From Leucobacter chinensis (GTDB lineage: Bacteria > Actinomycetota > Actinomycetes > Actinomycetales > Microbacteriaceae), in assembly GCF_019049105.1 (NCBI RefSeq), contig NZ_JAHQZR010000007.1, positions 1 through 64,000 on the forward strand: 64,000 bases of DNA. Reading direction: 5' to 3'. The number at the start of each line of letters is the position of its first letter. Position 1 is the first letter of the stretch. The translations under genes and the position numbers were made by a program. Positions 55,571 through 63,129 of the stretch are shown here, one piece after another. The notes beneath the pieces were generated by a model. The model ran no database searches. It was not told the DNA's origin and worked only from the letters and a program-made list of their open reading frames with translations.

Positions 55571-57252
55571 CCGTCACTCCCGGCTCTCTTTTTCGCGCGG
55601 CGCTCACGGGTGAGGGGCGGGGGTTCGCGCTCACCGGTGCCACGGTGCTGCTCATGGTGCACGCGCTCGCAGAGGCCGCGATTCCCGTGCTCATCGGTGT
55701 CGTCGTCGACCGTGCGATCATGCCGGGTGACACCGCTGCGCTCTTCACGTGGCTGGGCGCTCTGCTCGGCGTCTTCATCGTGCTCACCGCCTCGTACCAG
55801 AGCGCCTCGCGCCTCATGGTGACGGTGTACGGCAGGGGCGAGCAGACGCTCAGGCATCGAGCCCTGCAGCAGGTTCTGCGCCCGCGGCTCACTGCCACGC
55901 GGCTCACGGCAGGCGAGGCACTCACCTACGTGACGTCTGATACCTACCGCGTGGCCGGCGTCGCGTGGTCGGTCGCGCAGCAGAGCGCAGCGGTCGCCGC
56001 CATTGTGGCCTCGGCGCTCGCGATGCTCGTCATTTCGCCAGCGGCAACGATCGTGGTGTTCGCCTCGACACTCCTCATGATGCTCGTGATGCGCTTTGTG
56101 TCGCGGCCGCTCGAGCGTCGCGGCATGGCCGAGCAGCACGAAGCGACCGGTGCTGGCGCCGTCGCCGCAGACTTCATGACCGGCTTCAGAGTGCTCGTGG
56201 GCATGAACGCGAGGGACGAGGCCGTGAAGCGCTACGTCACCGCGAGCGACCGCTCGCGCGTTGCCGGCACCGCTGCCGGACGCGCCATCGCTGGTGCCGG
56301 TGCCGTGAGCGAGAGCCTCGCGGCACTCACCACAGCGGGGCTCGCGGGAATGTCTGCCTGGTTCGCTTCGGCCGGCCAGATCAGTATCGGCGAGCTCGTC
56401 ACAGTGCTCGGGCTCGCGCAGTTTGTGAGCGGTTACCTCGCCTACGCAGGGTCGTTCCCGGCAAACTGGGCCCACAAACTTGCCTCGGCGAAGCGCCTCG
56501 CGGGTCTCATGAACACCCCCGACCTCATCGAGCAACCCGCATCGCCAAGAGAGCAGCAACTGCACTCGGCGGCCGTCATGACCTTTCGCAACGGTGACGA
56601 GCGCATTGAACTTTTCAGTGGCGAGCACCTCGGCATTCGGCCCCGCACGACCGCCGAGGCCCGCGAGGCCTCACGCGTTCTCGGGCTGCGCGCCCCCGTC
56701 GGGCCGGGCGACCTCACGATTGCCGTGGGCGATGGTGCGGTCGAGGGGCGTCACGTCGACGCGCGAGACCTCGAACCCGGCGAATACCGCAGCCGCGTGG
56801 TCTCGATGCCACACCGACACATGATCATGAGCGGATCACTGCGCGAGGCCGTCACCGGTTCATTCGCAGCCGCGCACGAGCCAGAGCCCCGCGAGCCAGA
56901 CGCCGCGATCATCGACGCGGCTCATCTCGCCGAAGTCGTGCCAGAACTCGGCGGCTGGGAGGCTCCCGTCGGTGAGGCGGGCCGCAAACTCTCGGGCGGC
57001 CAGCGGCAGCGCATTGGCCTCGCGCGGGGGCTGCACGAACGCGCCCGTGTGCTCGTAGTTGACGAACCAACCTCGGCGGTCGACGCCGTGACCGAGACCG
57101 AAATCGCGGCGAAGCTTCGCGAACGGCAAGACACGCTCGTCGTCATCTCATCGTCTGAGACGATGCTCGCCGCCTGCGACCGGGTCATAGAGTGGCGCGG
57201 GGCGGGCAGCGACAGTAGCGAGACCGGGCAGGAGGCCGCAAACCATGGCTGA
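55567..57252 (+). CDS. ABC exporter half, subunit A, without a P-loop
   Basis: 561 residues, six membrane helices (1-320), then an NBD. Where Walker A should be the sequence is FSGEHLGIRPRTTAEAREAS: no GxxxxGK[ST] exists anywhere in the NBD. The signature LSGGQRQRIGLARGL (475 onward) and Walker B VLVVDEPTSAVD are perfect, but the H-loop His is replaced (VVISSSETM). It cannot hold ATP at its own P-loop site but can contribute LSGGQ to the partner (57245-59074). Overlaps the neighbours by 4 and 8 nt. Role inferred: export or IrtAB-like siderophore handling. Confidence 0.88.
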   Translation: MTVTPGSLFRAALTGEGRGFALTGATVLLMVHALAEAAIPVLIGVVVDRAIMPGDTAALFTWLGALLGVFIVLTASYQSASRLMVTVYGRGEQTLRHRALQQVLRPRLTATRLTAGEALTYVTSDTYRVAGVAWSVAQQSAAVAAIVASALAMLVISPAATIVVFASTLLMMLVMRFVSRPLERRGMAEQHEATGAGAVAADFMTGFRVLVGMNARDEAVKRYVTASDRSRVAGTAAGRAIAGAGAVSESLAALTTAGLAGMSAWFASAGQISIGELVTVLGLAQFVSGYLAYAGSFPANWAHKLASAKRLAGLMNTPDLIEQPASPREQQLHSAAVMTFRNGDERIELFSGEHLGIRPRTTAEAREASRVLGLRAPVGPGDLTIAVGDGAVEGRHVDARDLEPGEYRSRVVSMPHRHMIMSGSLREAVTGSFAAAHEPEPREPDAAIIDAAHLAEVVPELGGWEAPVGEAGRKLSGGQRQRIGLARGLHERARVLVVDEPTSAVDAVTETEIAAKLRERQDTLVVISSSETMLAACDRVIEWRGAGSDSSETGQEAANHG

Positions 57253-59074
57253 GCATCAGCTTCCGATCGCCACTGGCGCCGAGGTGCGAGGCGTGCTTCG
57301 CGCGCTGCTACGCGACCACCGCGCGAGAACCACGGGCGTCTGCATCCTCTTTCTCAGCGCGGCCGTGCTCGGCCTCACCCTGCCGCTCAGCCTCGGCAAG
57401 ATCGTCGACGCGGTCGTCGAGCAGGCCGGCCCGCTCATCGTTGGCGGGTGGGTGGCGGCCGCGGCGGCTGGCACCATCGCCGCCGCAATGCTCGGGCTCT
57501 GGGGCAACCGGGTGCTCGTCTCTCTCGTGCAAGATATTCTCGCGAAGCTTCGCGAAGAGGTCTTTGCCTCGGCCATGCGCTTGCCGGTCGCGACGATTGA
57601 CGACGGCGAGAGCGCCGACCTCGTGTCGCGTGTAACCGGCGACGTCGAGGCGGTCGCCGAGGCCGGCGGCGACGTCGTGCCAGAACTGCTCGCGGCCTGC
57701 TTCGCGATCGCGGTCTCACTCGTGTCGCTCGCCGCGATCGACCTCAGGCTCGCACTCGCGGGCCTCGTCTGTGTGCCAAGCTACGCGATCGGCACGAGGC
57801 TCTTCCTGCGCCGCTCACGGGTCGTCTTTCGCGAGGTGCGGCTTCGCGAGGCCCATCGCAGCCAGGCGGTGCTTGAGGTGGTCGAGGGGCGCGAAACCCT
57901 CACCGCCCTGAACGAAGAAGAAGGCGCGCTCGATCGCGTTGCCACTCGGGCAGAGGCGTCGATCCGCATGCAAATCGAGGGAACCCGCGTGCGCAACCGC
58001 CTCTTCCTCTCGATTCACGGTGGCGAGGCGCTCGGCATGATCGCGCTGCTCGCCGCAGGTGCGATGCTGAGCGGGGCGGGCGCACTCACGGTGGGCATGG
58101 TCACTACGGCGGCCCTCGTATTTCACCGCCTCTTTGGCCCCATCGGCCAACTTATTTTCAGTCTCGACGACGTGCAGCGGGCGACCATTGGCCTCGCGCG
58201 GCTCGTCGGCGTGATCGTGACCGCGCGAGAGGGAGACGCCGAGCGCGATGCCTCGCGCGGCGCCGATCAGCCGCGCTCAGGCAGCGATTTGGCCCCCGCG
58301 ATAGAGCTGCGCGATGTGAGCTTCAGCTACCCGCGCACGGGCCGCGGGGTACGTGACGTGAGTCTTCGCATCGACCCTGCAACCACCACCGCCTTCGTTG
58401 GAGCCTCCGGCTCGGGTAAGAGCACCGTGGCCAAGCTCATCGCCGGCCAATACGCGCCAGATTCGGGCAGCGTCGAGATCGAGGGTGGCGTGCTGCCATA
58501 CACAATCTCGCAAGAGCTGCACTGGTTCAGGGGCGGAATCGCCGAGAACCTGCGACTTGCCGCGCCCGAGGCGAGTGACGCGACGCTCGTGGCTGCGCTG
58601 GAGGCCGTCGGGGCTGAGTGGGCGCTCGACCGCTCCAGATCTGAGCAGCGCGCGGCCTCTATCGCCGAGAGCGACGAGGTGCCCGACGAAGGCCGCATTC
58701 AGCAGCTCGCTATCGCGCGGGCGCTCATTGCCGACCCGAGCGTTGTCATTCTCGACGAGCCAACCGCCGACGTCGGGCTGCAGTACCGCGACGACGTCGA
58801 GGCCGCGATTGCCCGGCTGCGCGTGGGGCGCACGGCCGTGTTCATCGCGCACCGGCTCGCCCCCGTCATCGATGCGAGTAGCATCGCCGTGTTTGAAAAC
58901 GGGCGCATGGTGCAGCTCGCCCCGCACGAAACCCTCGTCGCCGACGAGGCTGGCCCATACCGAGGCCTGTGGATCGCCCAGCGAGACGCCGACGTGCTTC
59001 CCATCGGCATGCCCGGCGGGCTGCCCTCCCGAGCCCCGGCTAAAGCTGCCCTAGACCAAGGAGGAACCCCGTGA
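57245..59074 (+). CDS. ABC exporter half, subunit B, without LSGGQ
   Basis: 609 residues, six membrane helices (1-310) and an NBD. Walker A is intact (FVGASGSGKSTVAKL, about 385-400), Q-loop ISQELHW, Walker B VVILDEPTADVG and H-loop FIAHRLAPV are present, but the signature is DEVPDEGRIQQLAIARAL, with no LSGGQ. The losses are the mirror image of subunit A, so the heterodimer keeps one composite ATP site. It starts 8 nt before the end of subunit A. Confidence 0.9.
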   Translation: MAEHQLPIATGAEVRGVLRALLRDHRARTTGVCILFLSAAVLGLTLPLSLGKIVDAVVEQAGPLIVGGWVAAAAAGTIAAAMLGLWGNRVLVSLVQDILAKLREEVFASAMRLPVATIDDGESADLVSRVTGDVEAVAEAGGDVVPELLAACFAIAVSLVSLAAIDLRLALAGLVCVPSYAIGTRLFLRRSRVVFREVRLREAHRSQAVLEVVEGRETLTALNEEEGALDRVATRAEASIRMQIEGTRVRNRLFLSIHGGEALGMIALLAAGAMLSGAGALTVGMVTTAALVFHRLFGPIGQLIFSLDDVQRATIGLARLVGVIVTAREGDAERDASRGADQPRSGSDLAPAIELRDVSFSYPRTGRGVRDVSLRIDPATTTAFVGASGSGKSTVAKLIAGQYAPDSGSVEIEGGVLPYTISQELHWFRGGIAENLRLAAPEASDATLVAALEAVGAEWALDRSRSEQRAASIAESDEVPDEGRIQQLAIARALIADPSVVILDEPTADVGLQYRDDVEAAIARLRVGRTAVFIAHRLAPVIDASSIAVFENGRMVQLAPHETLVADEAGPYRGLWIAQRDADVLPIGMPGGLPSRAPAKAALDQGGTP

Positions 59075-60108
59075 CCATTTTTCGAGCCGTGGTGACAAAG
59101 ACCAGCCAGCTGAGCGCCTCACTCGTGCGCGTGACGCTCGGAGGCGAGGGCGTCGCCGAGTTTGTCTCGACCGGGATTCCTGACGAATACGTGCGCGTGT
59201 TCTTTCCGCACGGCGATGATCCGCACGATATCTCGCTGCCGGTGCCTGATGGCGACTGGTGGAGCACGCCCGGCGGGCAGCCGGAGGCCCCCATGCGCAC
59301 CTACACGATCAGCGGAGTGAACCCTGAGCAGGGCGAGCTCGACATCGACTTTGTCGTGCACGAGGCTGGCGTCGCGGGGCCGTGGGCGAGGGCTGCTCAG
59401 CCCGGCCATGTCATCGGATTCAACGCTCCGACCGGACTCTACTCGCCGCCCGCCGAGACCACGTGGCAGCTACTTGCCGCCGACCTCACCGCGGTGCCCG
59501 CCGCGTTGCGCATCGCTGCAGGCTCCACCGGGCTGCACACCCGTCTCGTCATCGAGATCCCGGGCGAGGCCGACCGCTTCGACCCCGAGCTTCCCGAAAA
59601 CGTCGAGGTGACCTGGGTCATCGGCGGAAACGGCACCGGCCCGAGCCGCCTCGGCGAGATCGTGCGCAGCGCGGTGGGCGCCACCCAGACGCTTGACGGC
59701 GGCTACATTTGGGTGGCCGGCGAAACTGCGGCGCTGCGCGACGTGCGCAAGTACCTGCGCCGCGAGCTCGGCCTCGAGGCCTCGCGCTACAAGGTCATTG
59801 GCTACTGGACGCCGGTCGCCGACTGGGACGAGAAGTACGCGGCGCTGCCCGAGGCCGTGAAGCGCGAGCTCGCTCAGATCTGGGAGGCGGCGGGAGCTGG
59901 CGCTGGCGCTGGCGCTGAGTCGGGTACTGAGTCGGGTGCTGACGCGGGTGCTGACCCTAACTCGGGAGCTGACGCTGGCTCGGGTGAGGGTGCTGGTACC
60001 GGCTCGGGCGAGGGCGCTGACGCTGGCTCGAGCGCTGGCTCGGGCGTGCTCGATGACGAAGAGGTGCAGATTCGGTACGAGTCGCGGCTGGCGCAGCTGG
60101 GGCTGTGA
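59071..60108 (+). CDS. siderophore-interacting protein with low-complexity insert
   Basis: 345 residues from GTG 59071 (GTGA overlap; GGAGG at 59060-59064). FAD domain VTLGGEGVAEFVSTGIPDEYVRVFFP, MRTYTISGVNPEQGELDIDFVVHEAGVAGPWARAAQPG; SIP domain to about 270 (GGYIWVAGETAALRDVRKYLRRELG, YKVIGYWTP). Residues about 273-327 are an AGAGAESGTESGADAGAD-type run, followed by a conserved end (EVQIRYESRLAQLGL). It reduces ferric siderophore in the cytoplasm and ends the third operon. Confidence 0.92.
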   Translation: MTIFRAVVTKTSQLSASLVRVTLGGEGVAEFVSTGIPDEYVRVFFPHGDDPHDISLPVPDGDWWSTPGGQPEAPMRTYTISGVNPEQGELDIDFVVHEAGVAGPWARAAQPGHVIGFNAPTGLYSPPAETTWQLLAADLTAVPAALRIAAGSTGLHTRLVIEIPGEADRFDPELPENVEVTWVIGGNGTGPSRLGEIVRSAVGATQTLDGGYIWVAGETAALRDVRKYLRRELGLEASRYKVIGYWTPVADWDEKYAALPEAVKRELAQIWEAAGAGAGAGAESGTESGADAGADPNSGADAGSGEGAGTGSGEGADAGSSAGSGVLDDEEVQIRYESRLAQLGL

Positions 60109-60160
60109 CGCGGGGCGCTCCCGCGGTGCCGGCTCTTCCCGAGATCGGCTTGGCCGATCC

Positions 60161-60212
60161 ACTTGACGGAAAGCAGGGTGTTTGAGGAGAAATACCCTGC
60201 TTTCCGTCAAGT
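60161..60212. repeat. palindromic element, family 2 copy A
   Basis: ACTTGACGGAAAGCAGGGT (60161-60179) pairs perfectly with 60194-60212; the loop is GTTTGAGGAGAAAT, and it is followed by AGACGC. It lies after the SIP gene, in the space between convergent operons (60109-60525) that contains no gene. Confidence 0.85.
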
Positions 60213-60296
60213 AGACGCAAGGGACGCTTTCGCGAGGGGGTTCGCGCAGCCGCCAGGAGAGCCGAGTGGCCGCCGCGACGACGCGCGCGGCGCTTC

Positions 60297-60348
60297 ACTT
60301 GTCACAAAGCAGGGTGTTTGCCGCGAAATACCCTGCTTTTCGTCAAGT
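60297..60348. repeat. palindromic element, family 2 copy B
   Basis: Arms 60297-60319 and 60326-60348 match copy A except for a 4-base patch (TCAC opposite TTCG) and have the same order of elements and the same downstream AGACGC. The loop is GCCGCG. The core AAAGCAGGGT pairs with ACCCTGCTTT. Confidence 0.8.
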
Positions 60349-60375
60349 AGACGCGAAAAGTGCGTGCACGAAGTC

Positions 60376-60441
60376 CGCAGGCACCCGAAGCTCGCAGACC
60401 CCGAGGCCCGCAGGCACCCGAAGCTCGCAGCCCCCGAGGCC
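60376..60441. repeat. tandem repeat, 33 nt x 2
   Basis: A 33-nt unit (CCGCAGGCACCCGAAGCTC...) occurs at 60376-60408 and 60409-60441 with one difference, followed by a degenerate third copy. It lies right after the family 2 palindromes. Confidence 0.8.
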
Positions 60442-60525
60442 CGCAGGCCCCCGACACCCGCAGCCGCGAAACCCCAAGGGCAGCCGCCCATGCACCCCCG
60501 TCCCGGAGCGGCGGCGGGCCTAGCG

Positions 60526-61725
60526 CTATCGGCGATCGCGGGCGGCGAAGGTCGCGATCGCGATGATGGTGGCGAGCACGGCAATGGCTCCGGCGAAGAT
60601 GAGCCCGGCGGGGCGCAGGCCGATGGCGTTCGTGAGGAATCCCACGCCGATGGCGGGCACCGCGAGCATCGTGTAGAGGCCCGCGAAGAATGACGATGAC
60701 ACCTCGCCGCGCTGATGAGGTTCGACCTGCTCGACGGTGGTGGCGATGCCCGCGTTCAAGCACACGCCGGCCGAGACGCCGAGTACGACCGCCGAGATGA
60801 GCAGCGGCGTGAGCGTGACGCCGGCCAGTGCCCAGGCGAGAAAGGCGCTCGCCACGGTGAGTCCCGCGCTCGCGACCGGCAGCGCCCGCTGTGGGGTGAC
60901 GCGCTTGGCAATGAGCTGGCCCGCCGCCATGCTGGCGAACGCGAGAAATACGACGCCGCCCGCGAGGGAGCGGCTGTCGAGCATGAGCTCGCGGGTGAGG
61001 AAGAGCGCCGAGACGGCGGTGAGCACGCCACACACGGCGAAACCGGCCCCCGCGGCGAGTACCCCGCGAGTGAACGCCCCCTTGATGTGTGCTGGGACGC
61101 TGAGGCGGTGCGGCTTCACTGTGAAGCGGCCGATGCGTTCGGGCGCGGGGGTGAAGGCGAACAGGCCCGCGAGGGCAACCGCACTGAGGGCGAGGTGTGC
61201 GATGAAGGGGGCGACGAGCGGCATCGCGATCGTGTCGGCGAGCACCCCGGCAAAGAGGGTGCCGAGGGCGAGGCCGCCGGTGTTGACGGTGATCGCGAGG
61301 GCTCCGGCGGTGCCGCGTTTCTCGGGCGCGAAGAGGTCCATGAGCGCGGCGGTTCCGGCGCCGCTCATGAGGCCGGCGCCGAGACCTGAGACGACCCTGG
61401 CGATGATGAGCGTTTCGAGCCTGGGCGGCAGGAGAAAGAGTAGGGCGCTGATGAGGGCGAAGGTGACGGCGGCGGCGAGCACGGGGCGGCGGCCGAGTTC
61501 GTCTGAGAGTCTGCCGAAGAGCAGCAGCGTGACGACGACGCCGATCGCGTAGACGGCGAAGAGTGCGGTGACCGTGAGCGGTGTGAAGTCGAGCTGCTCA
61601 GCGTAGAGGGCATAGAGGGGCGTAGGCAGGGTGGTGCCCATCATCGTGATGAGAAAAGCGAAGGCGGTGGCGATGACGGCCCACCGTTGCGTGCGATTCG
61701 CAGGCGTCGGTGCTGCGATATTCAT
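60526..61725 (-). CDS. MFS drug/metabolite exporter
   Basis: 399 residues from ATG 61725 (AGGAG 6 nt upstream; the open frame extends to 61836). Twelve helices. Motif A GRLSDELGRRPVL and motif C-like region GLGAGLMSGAGTAALMDL. It is divergent from the TetR gene at 61875, the usual pairing of an efflux pump with its repressor. Confidence 0.88.
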   Translation of the reverse strand: MNIAAPTPANRTQRWAVIATAFAFLITMMGTTLPTPLYALYAEQLDFTPLTVTALFAVYAIGVVVTLLLFGRLSDELGRRPVLAAAVTFALISALLFLLPPRLETLIIARVVSGLGAGLMSGAGTAALMDLFAPEKRGTAGALAITVNTGGLALGTLFAGVLADTIAMPLVAPFIAHLALSAVALAGLFAFTPAPERIGRFTVKPHRLSVPAHIKGAFTRGVLAAGAGFAVCGVLTAVSALFLTRELMLDSRSLAGGVVFLAFASMAAGQLIAKRVTPQRALPVASAGLTVASAFLAWALAGVTLTPLLISAVVLGVSAGVCLNAGIATTVEQVEPHQRGEVSSSFFAGLYTMLAVPAIGVGFLTNAIGLRPAGLIFAGAIAVLATIIAIATFAARDRR

Positions 61726-61750
61726 GGGATCTCCTAGATTCAAGTCATGG

Positions 61751-61856
61751 TGTCTCGAAATCGTAACACATTGCGAGTCACTGTGTCTCGATTTGCTGAG
61801 AGTGACCCGATATACCCACGATTTTCGGCGGATCACTGCCGCTCACCCTGTCTCGA
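61751..61856. promoter_or_regulatory. TGTCTCGA operator repeats between MFS and TetR
   Basis: The 149-bp divergent space contains TGTCTCGA three times (61751-61758, 61784-61791, 61849-61856), each with an A/T-rich 3' extension. They are likely binding half-sites for the TetR protein controlling both genes. Confidence 0.55.
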
Positions 61857-61874
61857 AACTGCTAGGGTGATGGC

Positions 61875-62447
61875 ATGGTTGCACCCCCGAAGTCTCCCGG
61901 CAGGCCCCGAAGCGAAGACGCCAGGCTGGCAATTTTGCAGGCGGTCGACGGCATGCTCGTCGAAGAGGGATATGCCGCGATGACCATGAAGGGCATCGCC
62001 GAGCGTGCCGGGGTCGGGCGGCAGACGGTGTACCGGTGGTGGTCGTCAAAGGCCGAGATTCTGCTCGAGGCCTGCACGCACGACGCGATCGATGAGCTCA
62101 CGGTTCCCGCGGCCGAGAGCGCCGCAGCCGAGGTCGCCGCATTTCTCGGGGCGCTCGCCGCTTTTCTGACAGGCTCTGACGCTGGGCTCGCCTACCGGGC
62201 TCTGCTCGGCGAGGCGCAGCACGATGAAGCGGTCGCGAAATTGCTGCGCGAGGCCGACATTCTTGGGGGAGCGGCCGCGCGCACGATCCGCCGGGTTCAA
62301 TCGCACGGGGCCCTTGCGGGCGAGGGCGACCTTCGGGGTCTCGTCGCCGAGCTCGTTGGGCCGCTCGCGTTTCGCGTGCTCGCGGGCGACGCGGCCGGCA
62401 TCGAGGGCGAGCTCGAGGGCATGGCCGAGCGTTTTCTCGCGAGGTGA
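61875..62447 (+). CDS. TetR family repressor
   Basis: 190 residues. HTH RLAILQAVDGMLVEEGYAAMTMKGIAERAGVGRQTVYRWWSSKAEILLEA (about 15-65), then a helical TetR C-terminal domain of the C-11 type. GTVYRWW-like recognition helix GRQTVYRWW is typical. Divergent MFS gene is its probable target. No strong SD, so a short leader is possible. Confidence 0.88.
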   Translation: MVAPPKSPGRPRSEDARLAILQAVDGMLVEEGYAAMTMKGIAERAGVGRQTVYRWWSSKAEILLEACTHDAIDELTVPAAESAAAEVAAFLGALAAFLTGSDAGLAYRALLGEAQHDEAVAKLLREADILGGAAARTIRRVQSHGALAGEGDLRGLVAELVGPLAFRVLAGDAAGIEGELEGMAERFLAR

Positions 62448-62450
62448 TGC

Positions 62451-63020
62451 TTAGCGCTCGCTCGCGTTCGAGCGCGGCGGGCTTAGCGCGTAGCGGGCCG
62501 TGGCCCAGACTGGCCAACCCACGAACCAGACGGCGGTGATGAGCCACACCCGGCCAATCCATCCGTCGAGCTCGGCGGTGCGCGAGGCGTCGCCCACGAG
62601 CAGGATGATGCCGCCGAGCACCGCGGTTGCGATGGCGGCGCACAGGAGCATCTTGAGCCACTGTTGCCACTCGTAGCGCAGGTTCGCGAGGCCTTCCTTT
62701 GGTGGTTTTACGGGCGCGGATCCGCCGGCAAAGCGATGGGCGAATGAAGCGTCGACCCTCGCGATAATCTGGTGGCCGAAGGCGACCGTGAACCCGAGGT
62801 ATAGGGCTCCGAGCCCGTGCGCGAAGTCGGCGGTGGCACCGTTTGCGAGTAGGTCCCAGGCGATGAAGCTGAGGAGCAGCACGTCGAGCACCGGAACGCC
62901 CAAGAGCAGTACGGTCGAGAGGGTGCGCAGGCGCAGCAGATAGCGCGCGGCGAGACCGAGGCCGAGCATGACCCAGAAGCCGATCTCGCACGCGAGAATA
63001 CCGATCACAATGAGGTTCAT
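62451..63020 (-). CDS. hypothetical actinobacterial membrane protein
   Basis: 189 residues from ATG 63020; the open frame runs to 63131 but the extension is not protein-like. Five helices (LIVIGILACEIGFWVMLGLGLAARYLL, LLLGVPVLDVLLLSFIAWDLL, GLGALYLGFTVAFGHQII, MLLCAAIATAVLGGIILLV, VWLITAVWFVGWPVWATARYAL). Conserved in actinobacteria as an uncharacterised protein to my knowledge; function unknown. It converges with TetR, ending 4 nt away. Confidence 0.75.
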   Translation of the reverse strand: MNLIVIGILACEIGFWVMLGLGLAARYLLRLRTLSTVLLLGVPVLDVLLLSFIAWDLLANGATADFAHGLGALYLGFTVAFGHQIIARVDASFAHRFAGGSAPVKPPKEGLANLRYEWQQWLKMLLCAAIATAVLGGIILLVGDASRTAELDGWIGRVWLITAVWFVGWPVWATARYALSPPRSNASER

Positions 63021-63129
63021 GTCACCCAGTGTGGGGCTCCGGGCGAGCGAGCACATCGTGCGACCGAACGGTCTCACCTCGTTCGATCGAATGAGTGGGG
63101 CCGTGGCTCGGGTGCGGCACACTAGAGAC

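Noticed and set aside
27561-60108. A siderophore biosynthetic cluster
   Set aside because: All genes in the region are transport, reduction, redox or regulatory; no synthetase, hydroxylase or acyltransferase is visible.
60163-60693. Plus-strand open frame over the family 2 palindromes
   Set aside because: It translates palindromes and tandem repeats and runs opposite the MFS gene; no SD and no recognisable protein.
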